This document shows positions 48,475 through 57,451 of a stretch of 64,000 bases of DNA, one piece after another (position 1 is the first letter of the stretch; each line of letters begins with the position of its first letter). Source of the DNA: PALSA-188 sp963720075 (GTDB lineage: Bacteria > Acidobacteriota > Terriglobia > Terriglobales > Acidobacteriaceae); the NCBI GenBank assembly GCA_963720075.1, contig CAVREG010000019.1, positions 1,550,001-1,614,000 of the forward strand. Direction: 5' to 3'. The notes under the pieces are model-generated. The model was not told the origin of the DNA and did not search any database. It saw only the letters and a list, made by a program, of their open reading frames with translations. The position numbers were made by a program, and so were the translations under genes.

Positions 48475-50091
48475 ATGAAACTTTCAGGCAAGTCAATTAT
48501 CGGATCTCGAACAGGTGAAGCTGGGGGCCAGGTTTTCCACGCAACCAACCCCGCCAACGGCGAGCGCATGGAACCCAGCTTTCATACCGCGACGACAGAG
48601 GAAGTTGATAAAGCTGTGACCTTGGCGGACCATTCGTTTCAAATCTACAGCCGGATCTCGGGCCGCAACAAGGCCGCATTCCTCCGCAAAATTGCGGCCA
48701 ATATCGAAGCGAACGCTGCTGAAATAATCGAACGCGCGGAGAAAGAAACGGCCCTGCCGAAGGCGCGCTTGCAAGGCGAAACAGCCCGCACCTGTGGGCA
48801 ACTCCGTTTGTTCGCGGAAGTCGTGGAAGAAGGTTCATGGGTGACGGCTCGGCTTGACCGCCCAGATCCAGATCGCAAACCTGCTCCTAAACCAGACTTG
48901 CGATCCATGTTGCGCCCGTTGGGGCCGGTGGTCGTGTTTGGAGCCAGCAATTTCCCATTGGCCTTCTCGGTGGCGGGTGGCGACACAGCCTCCGCCCTTG
49001 CCAGCGGCAATCCCGTCATCGTTAAGGCGCACTCCGCGCATCCCGGTACAAGCGAGCTTGTAGGCCATGCTGTGCGGGAAGCGGTTCGGGAGTGTGGTTT
49101 GCCCGAAGGAGTCTTTTCACTTCTCTTCGGCGGTGGCAAAGACGTCGGTATCGCTCTGATGAAACATCCCTTGGTGAAGGCGGGTGGTTTTACGGGATCC
49201 CGGACCGCAGGCAGAATACTTTTGGATGTGTGCGCTTCTCGTCCCGAGCCCATTCCGTTCTACGCCGAGATGAGCAGCACGAATCCCGTATTCATTTTGC
49301 CGGGAGCACTGCGGCAACGAGCCGACGGTATCGCGGCTGCTCTGTATGCTTCATTTACGTTGGGAGCTGGTCAGTTTTGCACAAAACCGGGAATGGTCTT
49401 CCTGCCTGCCGGCGAAGCGGCCTCCGGGTTGGTGAGTAAGCTCGAGCAATCAGTGGTCGGGTCGTCGCCGTTTCATCTGCTGACTGACGTGATCCGGTCT
49501 TCCTATGGTTCGGGCATCACGGCTCGTAAAGCCAACACGAATGTGAAGACGGTTGCGGAAAAATCAGCACAGAGCAGCACTGGCTTTTGCGTCGGGTCGG
49601 CATTGTTCGACACCGATGCCAAGTCCTTTCTTGAGGATCCCGGCCTCGCAAGTGAAATTTTCGGCCCCGCAACTCTGTTGGTACGGTACTCCAATCGGGA
49701 ACAGGTTCTTCAGGTTGCGCGCGGATTGGAAGGACATCTCACGGCAACGATTCATGGCACCGAAGAAGATTTGCGCGAGTTCTCGGACTTGCTTGCAATT
49801 CTGGAGGAGAAGGTTGGACGATTGGTATTCAATGGCTTTCCGACCGGAGTGGAAGTTTCTCATGCGATGGTGCATGGGGGGCCGTATCCGGCGACTTCCG
49901 ATGGCCGATCCACTTCTGTGGGGAGTCAGGCGATTTTCCGCTTTTGTAGACCTGTCTGCTATCAAGACTTCCCCGACGCGGCGCTTCCGCCCGAGCTGAA
50001 GGAAAGCAATCCGCTGAATATCTGGCGGATGCTTGACGGGGAAATCACAAAAGAACAAGTTTCGGAGCCACTTGCAATTCGGGCAAGCTGA
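48475..50091 (+). CDS. lhpG: 2-oxoglutarate-semialdehyde dehydrogenase (NADP-type aldehyde dehydrogenase)
   Basis: A 538-residue aldehyde dehydrogenase of the KGSADH branch. It oxidises 2-oxoglutarate semialdehyde to 2-oxoglutarate. The catalytic cysteine is in LGAGQFCTKPG (about residue 303) and the general-base Glu in FYAEMSSTNPVFILPG (about 266), a block typical for this branch. VVFGASNFPLAFSVAGGDTA is the cofactor loop region. GGAG stands before the ATG. It is last in the lhpB operon and may also serve the sugar-acid pathway encoded at 57-60 kb. Confidence 0.9.
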   Translation: MKLSGKSIIGSRTGEAGGQVFHATNPANGERMEPSFHTATTEEVDKAVTLADHSFQIYSRISGRNKAAFLRKIAANIEANAAEIIERAEKETALPKARLQGETARTCGQLRLFAEVVEEGSWVTARLDRPDPDRKPAPKPDLRSMLRPLGPVVVFGASNFPLAFSVAGGDTASALASGNPVIVKAHSAHPGTSELVGHAVREAVRECGLPEGVFSLLFGGGKDVGIALMKHPLVKAGGFTGSRTAGRILLDVCASRPEPIPFYAEMSSTNPVFILPGALRQRADGIAAALYASFTLGAGQFCTKPGMVFLPAGEAASGLVSKLEQSVVGSSPFHLLTDVIRSSYGSGITARKANTNVKTVAEKSAQSSTGFCVGSALFDTDAKSFLEDPGLASEIFGPATLLVRYSNREQVLQVARGLEGHLTATIHGTEEDLREFSDLLAILEEKVGRLVFNGFPTGVEVSHAMVHGGPYPATSDGRSTSVGSQAIFRFCRPVCYQDFPDAALPPELKESNPLNIWRMLDGEITKEQVSEPLAIRAS

Positions 50092-50158
50092 TAGTGCTGT
50101 GATCCATTGACACTCCATTCCTCAGAGCATCGCCGTTTGAGCGCGAAAGAATAAAAAG

Positions 50159-50558
50159 ATGCCTGGTCCAAACAAAACTGGATTGTTCCTCACGCTTCTT
50201 TGCGTTTCAATCTTTCAATCCGCTGCCGCAGCGCAGAACAACCTTGCGCTAACACCGTCCACGGGTTGGAACCGTTGGAACCATTTTGCAAACCGCATTG
50301 ACGACAAAACTGTTCGCAGCACCGCCGACGCCCTGGTGGCGACTGGCCTGAAAGAAGCCGGTTACGTTGATGACAACGTGCATTCGGTCGAGACGATGCG
50401 ATTCGCCGTGTATCACGGAGAGCGGCAATCACGCACCCTATCCTGTGCGGAGGCGCTGGGATTATTTCGTTCAGTATTTGCTGGGTGTGACTCCGCCAAA
50501 CCATTTCGAGATTAAAGAGGATCGGCAAGCATTAGCCGGTAATGGCCGGCGGCGATAA
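50159..50558 (+). pseudogene. Chimeric pseudogene: GH27 alpha-galactosidase head joined to S9 peptidase tail
   Basis: The first part has a signal peptide (GLFLTLLCVSIFQSAAAAQ) and then TGWNRWNHFANRIDDKTVRS and ADALVATGLKEAGY, the start of a GH27 alpha-galactosidase. At about 50366 it jumps, in frame, to DDNVHSVETMRFA, the segment around the catalytic Asp of DPP-IV-type S9 peptidases. A further deletion and frameshift follows, then ESGNHAPYPVRRRWDYFVQY and LLGVTPPNHFEI, the extreme S9 C-terminus, stop at 50558. Both genes have lost most of their length. This looks like a large deletion fusing two neighbouring genes. Confidence 0.7.
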
Positions 50559-50601
50559 TGGCTACACACTCGAACGAATATCGCTAAGCCAAAAAATAAC
50601 C

Positions 50602-50614
50602 GGATACAATGTCG
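50602..50614 (+). promoter_or_regulatory. Operator-like site at the cytochrome gene start
   Basis: GGATACAATGTCG matches 11 of 13 bases of the reverse complement of the lhpA operator (GGATACAATATCC) and includes TACAAT, a good -10. No convincing -35 lies 17 bases upstream. It ends 30 bases before the preferred start at 50645. An upstream ATG at 50609 lies inside this site, which is one reason to prefer the later start. Confidence 0.4.
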
Positions 50615-50644
50615 TTGCAGGCGAACCATGCGTGCGTCCGATTC

Positions 50645-53332
50645 ATGTTGCTGAGACGCAGTCCCCATCTGTCGTTTCTGTTTGGGTTTGTTCTCCTTAG
50701 CATCGTTTCGTCTGGGCAACGGCAATCGAGTGACCGAATTGCGGCGCCCCCATCCGGACAAGCCCCTGTGCCCCAACTGAAGGAGCCCGCCGGAGCGAGC
50801 CGCTGCAAGGTATGCCATAGCTCCGAAGTCGAGGGATATGAGCGCTCCGCCATGGCACACTCCTTGCGCGACGCTGGCAATGAGCCGGACGGCACAGAAA
50901 CTACTCCCGACGCAAAGATCACGATGGATTCAACGCCAACTGGTTTTTGGCAGCGACTACAGGCTCGCGGAGAAGTAATCAACTATCGCATTGATTACGT
51001 AATCGGCTCTGGGAACCACGCTTCCGGATACTTGCTCGACGTTGGCGATCACCTCTTTCAGTCTCCGGTCGCTTACTACAAGAGTCGCCATGCTTACGAT
51101 TTGGCGCCTGGATACGAGGGACGGCCTGATCCGGATTTCACCCGGCCCGTCGTGGATGGATGTGTCTTTTGCCACTCAGGAACCTCGTTACCCATCTCCG
51201 GCACCGCGAACGAGTATCGGTCCCCGCCATTCTCCGCAGAAGCAATCACGTGCGAGCGATGTCATGGCTCGGCTGAAAAGCATCTCAGCGATCCAAGGGC
51301 GGGCACGATCATTAATCCCGCAAAGCTTGAGCCTGCCGCTCGCGACAGCATCTGCGAGCAGTGCCACTTGTTGGGAGTTGGCAAGGTACTCAATCCAGGA
51401 AAGACCTTGAACGACTTTAGGCCGGGGCAGCCGGCGGAGGATGTTTTTGCCACTTACGTCAACGCCTTGCCCGCGGGTTCCGATGTTGGCAAATTCAAGG
51501 TCATCAGCCATGTGGAGCAACTCGCCCGGAGCACCTGCGCCCGCGAGAGCAACCACCAGTTGTGGTGCGGGACTTGCCACGATCCACACAACAAGCCGCT
51601 TGACTCAGTGCCGTATTACCGGTCTAAATGTCTTTCCTGCCACGTCGCGAAATTCGCCGCCTCTCATCCCAGCAAAGACAGCAATTGCATCGGCTGCCAC
51701 ATGCCTCGCCGCAATGCCAAAGACGGAGGACACACAGCGTTTACCGACCACAGAATTCAGCGCCGCCCCGAACCCCAATCCGATCTCCCGGTAAATACCG
51801 ACATTGCCGCGTGGCGCGAGCCTGCGCCCTATTTGCGAAAGCGAGATCTCGGCATCGCCTACATCAATGCAGGCATGGAGCGTCGTTCGCAGCCATTTCT
51901 TGTCCGCGGCTATCGCCTCCTGACAGAGGTCCAAAACCAATTCTCGACCGATAGCGATATCTTCACGTCCATGGGGAACGCGCTGCTTTTATCGAAACAA
52001 TCAACGGAAGCGGAATTTGCGTTCGATCGTGCAGTGCAACTGAACCCAAACTCGGTCATCGCGGAAACGAATGCCGCATCCGCATATTTGCAAGCGGGAG
52101 ACGTTGACAAAACGATTGCACACCTAGAGCGCGCCGTCGCACTCGATCCCATGCATCTGCCTGCCGTCGCCCCGTTGATCAATCTCTATAAACAACAGGG
52201 AAACGTGGCAAAGGCCGCTGAGCTATCTCAGGAAATCACCGCCGCAATGGATAGGCAATCCGTGCCAAACGTAACCGCGCAGACCCTACCCGGAGGTCCC
52301 CCCAAAATGGCCGAGGCAGTCTATAAAAATATCCAGGTGCTAAAGGGTGTTTCCTCCGATCAGTTAATTCCCGCCATGCGATTCATCACCGCTTCATTAG
52401 GCGTGGAATGTGCCTATTGCCATGTGCCGGGCCATTTCGACAAAGATGACAAGAAACCGAAACAGATCGCACGCAAGATGATGCGAATGATGTTGGCGAT
52501 TGATAAAGACAGTTTCGAAGGTAATCGAGAGGTGACCTGCTACTCCTGCCACAGAGGTTCGCCTAAACCGCAGGGCATTCCGATTATTGACAATGAAACC
52601 CAGTTCAAGCAGGAAACGACTCAAACCACGACTCTCAAGGAAGAGCTTCCCACGAACTTGCCTACTGCCAGCCAAATCATCGAGAAGTATATTCAAGCGC
52701 TCGGCGGGGCGGCTGCGATTGAGAAAATCACCAGCCGCGAGGAGAAAGGCACTACGACTCTAAGCGGAAAATCTATTGGCGTAGAGGTTTTCGACCGGGA
52801 ACCGGACAAACAGGCCGTGCTCCAGCACATGCCAGTAGGAGACGGCGTCACCGTGTTCAATGGCCACTACGGTTGGTCTGGTGTGCGGGATCGTCCTGTG
52901 CGCGACATGCACGGCTCGGACCTTGATGCGGCTCGGATGGATGCAGATCTGCATTTTCCCCTGCACATGAAGCAAGTATTTGATGAGCTGCGTGTTGAAT
53001 ATCCAGAAAAGATTGGCGACCGCGAAACATACGTACTTTCGGGCAGAAGACAGGGACAGTCGCCCGTGAAATTTTATTTCGATGAACAGTCGGGACTGCT
53101 CGTGCGACTCGTGCGCTATGCGGAGTCGCCGCTCGGACGCGATCCCACGCAAATAGATTACGGCGACTACCGCGATGCCGACGGTGTGGAGATTCCCTTC
53201 CGTTGGAGAGTTGCACGCCCCGGCGGGAGTTCGACAATTCAGTTGGAACAGATACGGCAAAATATTCCGATTGATGACGCCATCTTCGCCAAGCCAGCAT
53301 CCCAGCCAGAGCTGGAGCCTTCAGCCCCATGA
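50645..53332 (+). CDS. Nine-haem cytochrome c / TPR / reaction-centre-cytochrome-like fusion
   Basis: An 895-residue exported protein (signal HLSFLFGFVLLSIVSSG). Nine CxxCH haem sites: seven in the first 350 residues (CKVCH 54, CVFCH 172, CERCH 202, CEQCH 237, CGTCH 308, CLSCH 328, CIGCH 348), resembling cytochrome c554/NrfA-type multihaem domains, and two (CAYCH 589, CYSCH 632) in a domain like the photosynthetic-reaction-centre cytochrome subunit (AMRFITASLGVECAYCHVPG). TPR helices lie between (about 390-530). The last 220 residues form a beta-rich outer-membrane lipoprotein-sorting-like domain (GDYRDADGVEIPFRWRV). It is probably a periplasmic electron carrier or sensor; partner unknown. 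Start chosen to give a normal signal peptide; ATG 50609 is possible. Confidence 0.8.
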   Translation: MLLRRSPHLSFLFGFVLLSIVSSGQRQSSDRIAAPPSGQAPVPQLKEPAGASRCKVCHSSEVEGYERSAMAHSLRDAGNEPDGTETTPDAKITMDSTPTGFWQRLQARGEVINYRIDYVIGSGNHASGYLLDVGDHLFQSPVAYYKSRHAYDLAPGYEGRPDPDFTRPVVDGCVFCHSGTSLPISGTANEYRSPPFSAEAITCERCHGSAEKHLSDPRAGTIINPAKLEPAARDSICEQCHLLGVGKVLNPGKTLNDFRPGQPAEDVFATYVNALPAGSDVGKFKVISHVEQLARSTCARESNHQLWCGTCHDPHNKPLDSVPYYRSKCLSCHVAKFAASHPSKDSNCIGCHMPRRNAKDGGHTAFTDHRIQRRPEPQSDLPVNTDIAAWREPAPYLRKRDLGIAYINAGMERRSQPFLVRGYRLLTEVQNQFSTDSDIFTSMGNALLLSKQSTEAEFAFDRAVQLNPNSVIAETNAASAYLQAGDVDKTIAHLERAVALDPMHLPAVAPLINLYKQQGNVAKAAELSQEITAAMDRQSVPNVTAQTLPGGPPKMAEAVYKNIQVLKGVSSDQLIPAMRFITASLGVECAYCHVPGHFDKDDKKPKQIARKMMRMMLAIDKDSFEGNREVTCYSCHRGSPKPQGIPIIDNETQFKQETTQTTTLKEELPTNLPTASQIIEKYIQALGGAAAIEKITSREEKGTTTLSGKSIGVEVFDREPDKQAVLQHMPVGDGVTVFNGHYGWSGVRDRPVRDMHGSDLDAARMDADLHFPLHMKQVFDELRVEYPEKIGDRETYVLSGRRQGQSPVKFYFDEQSGLLVRLVRYAESPLGRDPTQIDYGDYRDADGVEIPFRWRVARPGGSSTIQLEQIRQNIPIDDAIFAKPASQPELEPSAP

Positions 53333-53388
53333 CAGCCCCGTTCCCTCCATCAGTGCACAATCTGGATCAAGCTTTTGGAAAACGCCAG

Positions 53389-54801
53389 TCACATTGGTCG
53401 CTTCGGAACGTTGAAGTCGGCAACTCCCACGCGGACAATCGTTCCGGGGCGCGCTTTTTCTTTTGAGGGCACGTCGCTCCCCGAACCGCTCAGCGGGACA
53501 TTGTTCACGGGTTTCTCCGTCCAAACTCCGTAGACGCGGCCATTCAGCGCGGCGAGTCCGGTGTAGTCGCCAAAGAAGACGCCGCTTGCGTCAAATTGTT
53601 CGCTGGTCCAGGCGAAGTTGTTGAATGAGTGCCCGCCATCGGTGGAGCGTGCAAGCACTACAATCTGTTTTCGATTCGAAGGATCTCCCCGGCGGTCATA
53701 AAACACAACATTCACCGCACCATCAGTCGGATCAACAGCGAGCCACTGAAAAAATTGGTCGGAGCCATTGTGGACGGGATCGTTATTTACGCGAACTACC
53801 GGACTCCAGGTTTTTCCATGTTCATTCGAACTCGATAAAAAAACATCGCTGTCGCCATTTCGATAGTCGCTCCAGGTTACGTACAATTTGCCACCCTGTT
53901 GTCCGCCACGCGGGTCAATCGCAATCTGGGGAAAGCCGTTTGTGCGCTCAAGACTCTGAATCTGAAACATGATTGGCGCGGTCGGGATGATTTCGCGCAC
54001 ATGAGAGAACGTTGCCCCGCCGTCGTGGGAAGTTACGAACATGATTTTATTTTCCTGGGCCCAAACTATATATAGCGTTCCATCCGGGCCAACAGTTCCT
54101 TCAAATCCCTCGGCGGCGCCGTTGTCGTCTCGAGGGAGCCCTGGATGATCGTCAATTTCGATAGGCTTCGACCAAGTAGTCCCTCCGTCGGTCGAACGGG
54201 AAAGCAGAATCTCGGAATCGGTCAGCGTCCAACGGGTCCAGCCGACATATAAATTTCCACCAAAAGTCCCTTGAGTGCTGTCGGCCACAATGTAAGGCTT
54301 GTCTTCCCACGGAACTCCCGGCTCGGTCGGGTGTTCAATAATCGGGATGTGCTGAGCTTCCCAGGTCTTGCCACCATCCAGGGAGCGACGCACGAACAGA
54401 CCGTTTCGCGACGAATTGTGTCCCCAATAATTGAATGTCCCGAGTTTATCGAACGCCATATAACAAAGGATGGCGTGACCTTGATTGTCATAAGCCACGG
54501 AAACATCTCCGGAAACGCGGTAGTTCGGAGGCTCCGTGCCGGCCGCGATTTGCCAATTTTTTCCCGCGTCCATGGAATAGGCGATGTGAGCATTGTCTTG
54601 AAACGCAACCGCCACTTGATTCGGGTTGCGAGGGTTGATTGCGACAGAGGGCTCAGTAAAAAATCCCGGAGCCGGGGTCAGAGTTTCAACAAAACTCCCG
54701 GGCGCGCCTGGGAGATCATTCGCAAATGTGAAAAGCGCCATTGATACTGGGGAAAAAACAGCCAGTAGCAGGATCCAAGTTAACTTCGAAAGCCGTCTCA
54801 A
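53389..54801 (-). CDS. Secreted BNR/sialidase-type beta-propeller protein
   Basis: A 470-residue protein with a signal peptide (LSKLTWILLLAVFSPVSMAL). Several BNR (Asp-box) repeats S-x-D-G-G-x-T-W are visible: RRSLDGGKTWEAQ, SRSTDGGTTWSKP, VTSHDGGATFSHV, SSSNEHGKTWSPV and ARSTDGGHSFNNF, which predict a six-bladed propeller. WSDYRNGDSDVFLSSS is typical of this branch. True sialidase catalytic residues cannot be confirmed, so a glycan-binding or other hydrolytic role is as likely. It is divergent from GH31 across an operator-like site. Confidence 0.8.
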   Translation of the reverse strand: MRRLSKLTWILLLAVFSPVSMALFTFANDLPGAPGSFVETLTPAPGFFTEPSVAINPRNPNQVAVAFQDNAHIAYSMDAGKNWQIAAGTEPPNYRVSGDVSVAYDNQGHAILCYMAFDKLGTFNYWGHNSSRNGLFVRRSLDGGKTWEAQHIPIIEHPTEPGVPWEDKPYIVADSTQGTFGGNLYVGWTRWTLTDSEILLSRSTDGGTTWSKPIEIDDHPGLPRDDNGAAEGFEGTVGPDGTLYIVWAQENKIMFVTSHDGGATFSHVREIIPTAPIMFQIQSLERTNGFPQIAIDPRGGQQGGKLYVTWSDYRNGDSDVFLSSSNEHGKTWSPVVRVNNDPVHNGSDQFFQWLAVDPTDGAVNVVFYDRRGDPSNRKQIVVLARSTDGGHSFNNFAWTSEQFDASGVFFGDYTGLAALNGRVYGVWTEKPVNNVPLSGSGSDVPSKEKARPGTIVRVGVADFNVPKRPM

Positions 54802-54928
54802 GGTTTTTTCTTTCCATTACTGTTTTGGCGAACCCGCCTGATGATGCAGGGAGCCGGGATTGTATGTAAGTTCCAAAGAATCCGCGCGCTGAAATTTGCA
54901 AAAAAGGAGTTAAGGTGCCTCCAATCTT

Positions 54929-54941
54929 GTATATTATATCC
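54929..54941 (+). promoter_or_regulatory. Operator-like site between BNR and GH31 genes
   Basis: GTATATTATATCC keeps the GGATA-N3-TATCC layout (GTATA-TTA-TATCC) and overlaps TATATT, a plausible -10 for the GH31 gene that starts at 54947. The very short distance would make that mRNA nearly leaderless if this -10 is used, so the assignment is uncertain. Confidence 0.4.
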
Positions 54942-54946
54942 GCTCC

Positions 54947-57175
54947 GTGTCGAAACAATACAATCGCCGCGAAATACTGAAAACCATGAGCGCCGCTTCA
55001 GCGGCATTCCTTTTACCCACGCAGTTACATGCCACCGAACCCTCTCACAACGGTGACGATTTTGAAATCCAAATTGCTTCCGTCAGCTCGCATACCGTTC
55101 GTTTAAGCATTGTCCCAATCAAGCACGGTCAACCCGCTGCTATTACCATGAATGGTTCGCTGATCAAGGCATCGTGGGGACCGCCGATTCGGAAGTTGAG
55201 CGCTGAGATCGCCGCGCAAACGGTCACCGCCGGCAATCTAAGAATAAAGGTATCTTCTGACCCGCTTACTTTTGCAATCACCGACTTGAAGGGAAGCACG
55301 ATTCAAACGCTCACGTGGGATCAGGTCACGGGCGCGGTTTCATTCGCAACCGGAACTTCGCCATTGCTCGGGCTTGGTGAGGGCGGGCCTCAATTCGACC
55401 GTCGCAAATCGTCGGATCCCATGCGCAGCGGCCAGGGAGGGTACGAACTGCGAACGCACGGAGGCCGGGTGCCCATTCCATGGTTGATCGGCACCGCAGG
55501 TTGGGCGATTTATTTTCACCAGCCCTTCGGCACCTTCGACCTCTCTGGTGCGGAAGGCAAGTTTCTACCTGCCCACGACAACGCGCTTCCATTGGACATA
55601 TTCGTCGTTGGCGCGCGCGAACCGCGAATCCTCATGGCGGAGTATGCGCGACTTACTGGACACGCTGAACTGCCTCCGCTTTGGAGTTTCGGGTATCAAC
55701 AATCTCACCGGACCCTCGCCAGTCGTGAAGAGGTTCTTTCCGAGGCAAAGACCTTCCGCGAAAAGAAGTTACCTTGCGATGCACTGATTTATCTCGGCAC
55801 CGGTTTCTGTCCCTCAGGTTGGAATACCGACAACGGCTCGTTTTCGTGGAACTCTCGGGTGTTCGACGATCCGAAAGAAATTATTGGTGAACTCCGCAAA
55901 GAAAACTTTCGCACTGTGCTGCATGTAGTTATTTTGGCGGACCAACTGCGTGGCACGGTTCACGACCGTTGTGATCTGGAGCGGTTCGACGAAGAACAAG
56001 CGGGCTGCTACTGGGATGCGCATCGAAAGGTTTTCGCGCAAGGCGTGGGCGGGTGGTGGCCCGATGAAGGCGATCCCCTCGACATCGAATCCCGTCTGGT
56101 TCGGAACCGAATGTATTGGGAAGGTCCACAGATAGATCGTCCTAATGAGCGTCCGTATGCCCTTCACCGCAACGGATATGCGGGCATGCAGCGATACGCA
56201 TCGTTCCTTTGGTCGGGCGATGTCTACTCCACATGGGAAACATTGGCTGTCCATATTCCGAACGCCATCAACACTGCCCTCACGGGAATTCCTTATTGGG
56301 GTACTGATATTGGTGGATTCGTTCCCACCAAGGAGTTCACTGCTGAGTTATTCGTGCGCTGGTTTCAGTTCGGAGCGTTCTGTCCGCTCTTTCGCTCTCA
56401 TGGGCGCACATGGAAATTGCGCCTTCCGTGGGGATGGGACACCGGCGATCTCGGACCGATTGAGATCAGCCGCTATTCCGAAGCTGCCGTTCCTGATGTC
56501 AGTGAGTTGCATAACACTGGAGTTGAGCCCATTTGCCGCAAATATCTGGAACTCCGCTATCGCATGTTGCCTTACCTCTACAGCGCGGTGCGCGAATGCG
56601 CGACGACTGGTATGCCGATTCTTCGGGCACTGTGGCTGCATTATCCCGATGATCCTGTGGCGGTTTCTCGCAGCGACGAATATTTGTGGGGTAGAGACAT
56701 TCTGGTTGCTCCAGTTGTAGAAAAGGGAGCAACTTCGCGCAGGCTGTATCTCCCGCGAGGCACATGGTATGACTTCTGGTCCGGGGAGCGCATCGAAGGC
56801 GGTCGCGAGATCAGCCGCGCGGTTGAGCTGGAAACGATGCCGCTGTACGTTCGTGCAGGATCAATTCTTCCCCTCGGTCCAGTTAAGCAATACGCAGACG
56901 AAAAGGTGGATGAACCAATATCGGTCACGATATATCCCGGCCACGATGGGTCATTCCTAGTCTATGAAGACGATGGCATCTCGTTCGACTATCGCAAAGG
57001 CCAATGGATGGGAATACAAATGGCATGGAACGAAGCTCGGCACACTCTGAAATTAAGCTTGGCCCCGGGATCGCGGATGCTACCGCCATTGCGCCGCAAG
57101 CTCGAAGTTAAACTCTCTGACAAGGTGCGAAACGTGGAGTTCGACGGGAATCCACTCGAGGTTTCGTTGGGTTGA
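54947..57175 (+). CDS. Tat-exported GH31 alpha-glycosidase (alpha-glucosidase/xylosidase)
   Basis: A 742-residue family-31 glycoside hydrolase. The N-terminus NRREILKTMSAASAAFLLP is a twin-arginine signal, so it is exported folded. The nucleophile Asp is in GGWWPDEGDPLDIESR (about residue 369) and the acid/base Asp in LWSGDVYSTWETL (about 424). Later, GTDIGGFVP and RWFQFGAFCPLFRSHGR are family hallmarks. GH31 enzymes cleave alpha-glucosides, alpha-xylosides or alpha-galactosides; the substrate is not clear. Start GTG keeps the Tat motif; a later ATG would remove it. A C-terminal beta domain follows. Confidence 0.88.
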   Translation: MSKQYNRREILKTMSAASAAFLLPTQLHATEPSHNGDDFEIQIASVSSHTVRLSIVPIKHGQPAAITMNGSLIKASWGPPIRKLSAEIAAQTVTAGNLRIKVSSDPLTFAITDLKGSTIQTLTWDQVTGAVSFATGTSPLLGLGEGGPQFDRRKSSDPMRSGQGGYELRTHGGRVPIPWLIGTAGWAIYFHQPFGTFDLSGAEGKFLPAHDNALPLDIFVVGAREPRILMAEYARLTGHAELPPLWSFGYQQSHRTLASREEVLSEAKTFREKKLPCDALIYLGTGFCPSGWNTDNGSFSWNSRVFDDPKEIIGELRKENFRTVLHVVILADQLRGTVHDRCDLERFDEEQAGCYWDAHRKVFAQGVGGWWPDEGDPLDIESRLVRNRMYWEGPQIDRPNERPYALHRNGYAGMQRYASFLWSGDVYSTWETLAVHIPNAINTALTGIPYWGTDIGGFVPTKEFTAELFVRWFQFGAFCPLFRSHGRTWKLRLPWGWDTGDLGPIEISRYSEAAVPDVSELHNTGVEPICRKYLELRYRMLPYLYSAVRECATTGMPILRALWLHYPDDPVAVSRSDEYLWGRDILVAPVVEKGATSRRLYLPRGTWYDFWSGERIEGGREISRAVELETMPLYVRAGSILPLGPVKQYADEKVDEPISVTIYPGHDGSFLVYEDDGISFDYRKGQWMGIQMAWNEARHTLKLSLAPGSRMLPPLRRKLEVKLSDKVRNVEFDGNPLEVSLG

Positions 57176-57245
57176 GTCCAGCAAGCATCGGACGTGATGC
57201 TCAAAGAAATCCATTTTTTACCGACATAACAGAGGTGAATGAACT

Positions 57246-57296
57246 GTGGATCGCCGACGATTCCTGCAAAACGCGCTCGCGTCTTCGCTGGGATAG
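57246..57296 (+). pseudogene. Orphan Tat signal start, truncated after 16 codons
   Basis: GTG at 57246, preceded by GAGGTGA, starts MDRRRFLQNALASSLG and then a TAG. This is a good twin-arginine signal with a good ribosome-binding site but no body. The remaining 150 bases to the convergent neighbour show no protein in any frame that I recognise. I read it as the stub of a deleted exported-enzyme gene. Chance is possible for so short a piece. Confidence 0.4.
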
Positions 57297-57451
57297 TGGC
57301 GTGGAATACCAGAGTCGTTTGATGCACCGCCGAGTAGCAAGTTCAGCAGAAAGCGATTTTTGAGATACCTCATACCCTGCCTCCGTCAACAAATGTTGGC
57401 CGCCCTCGTCGCCAGCAATGCGAGAATTCTCCGGATGCGTCGGCGGTTTAT

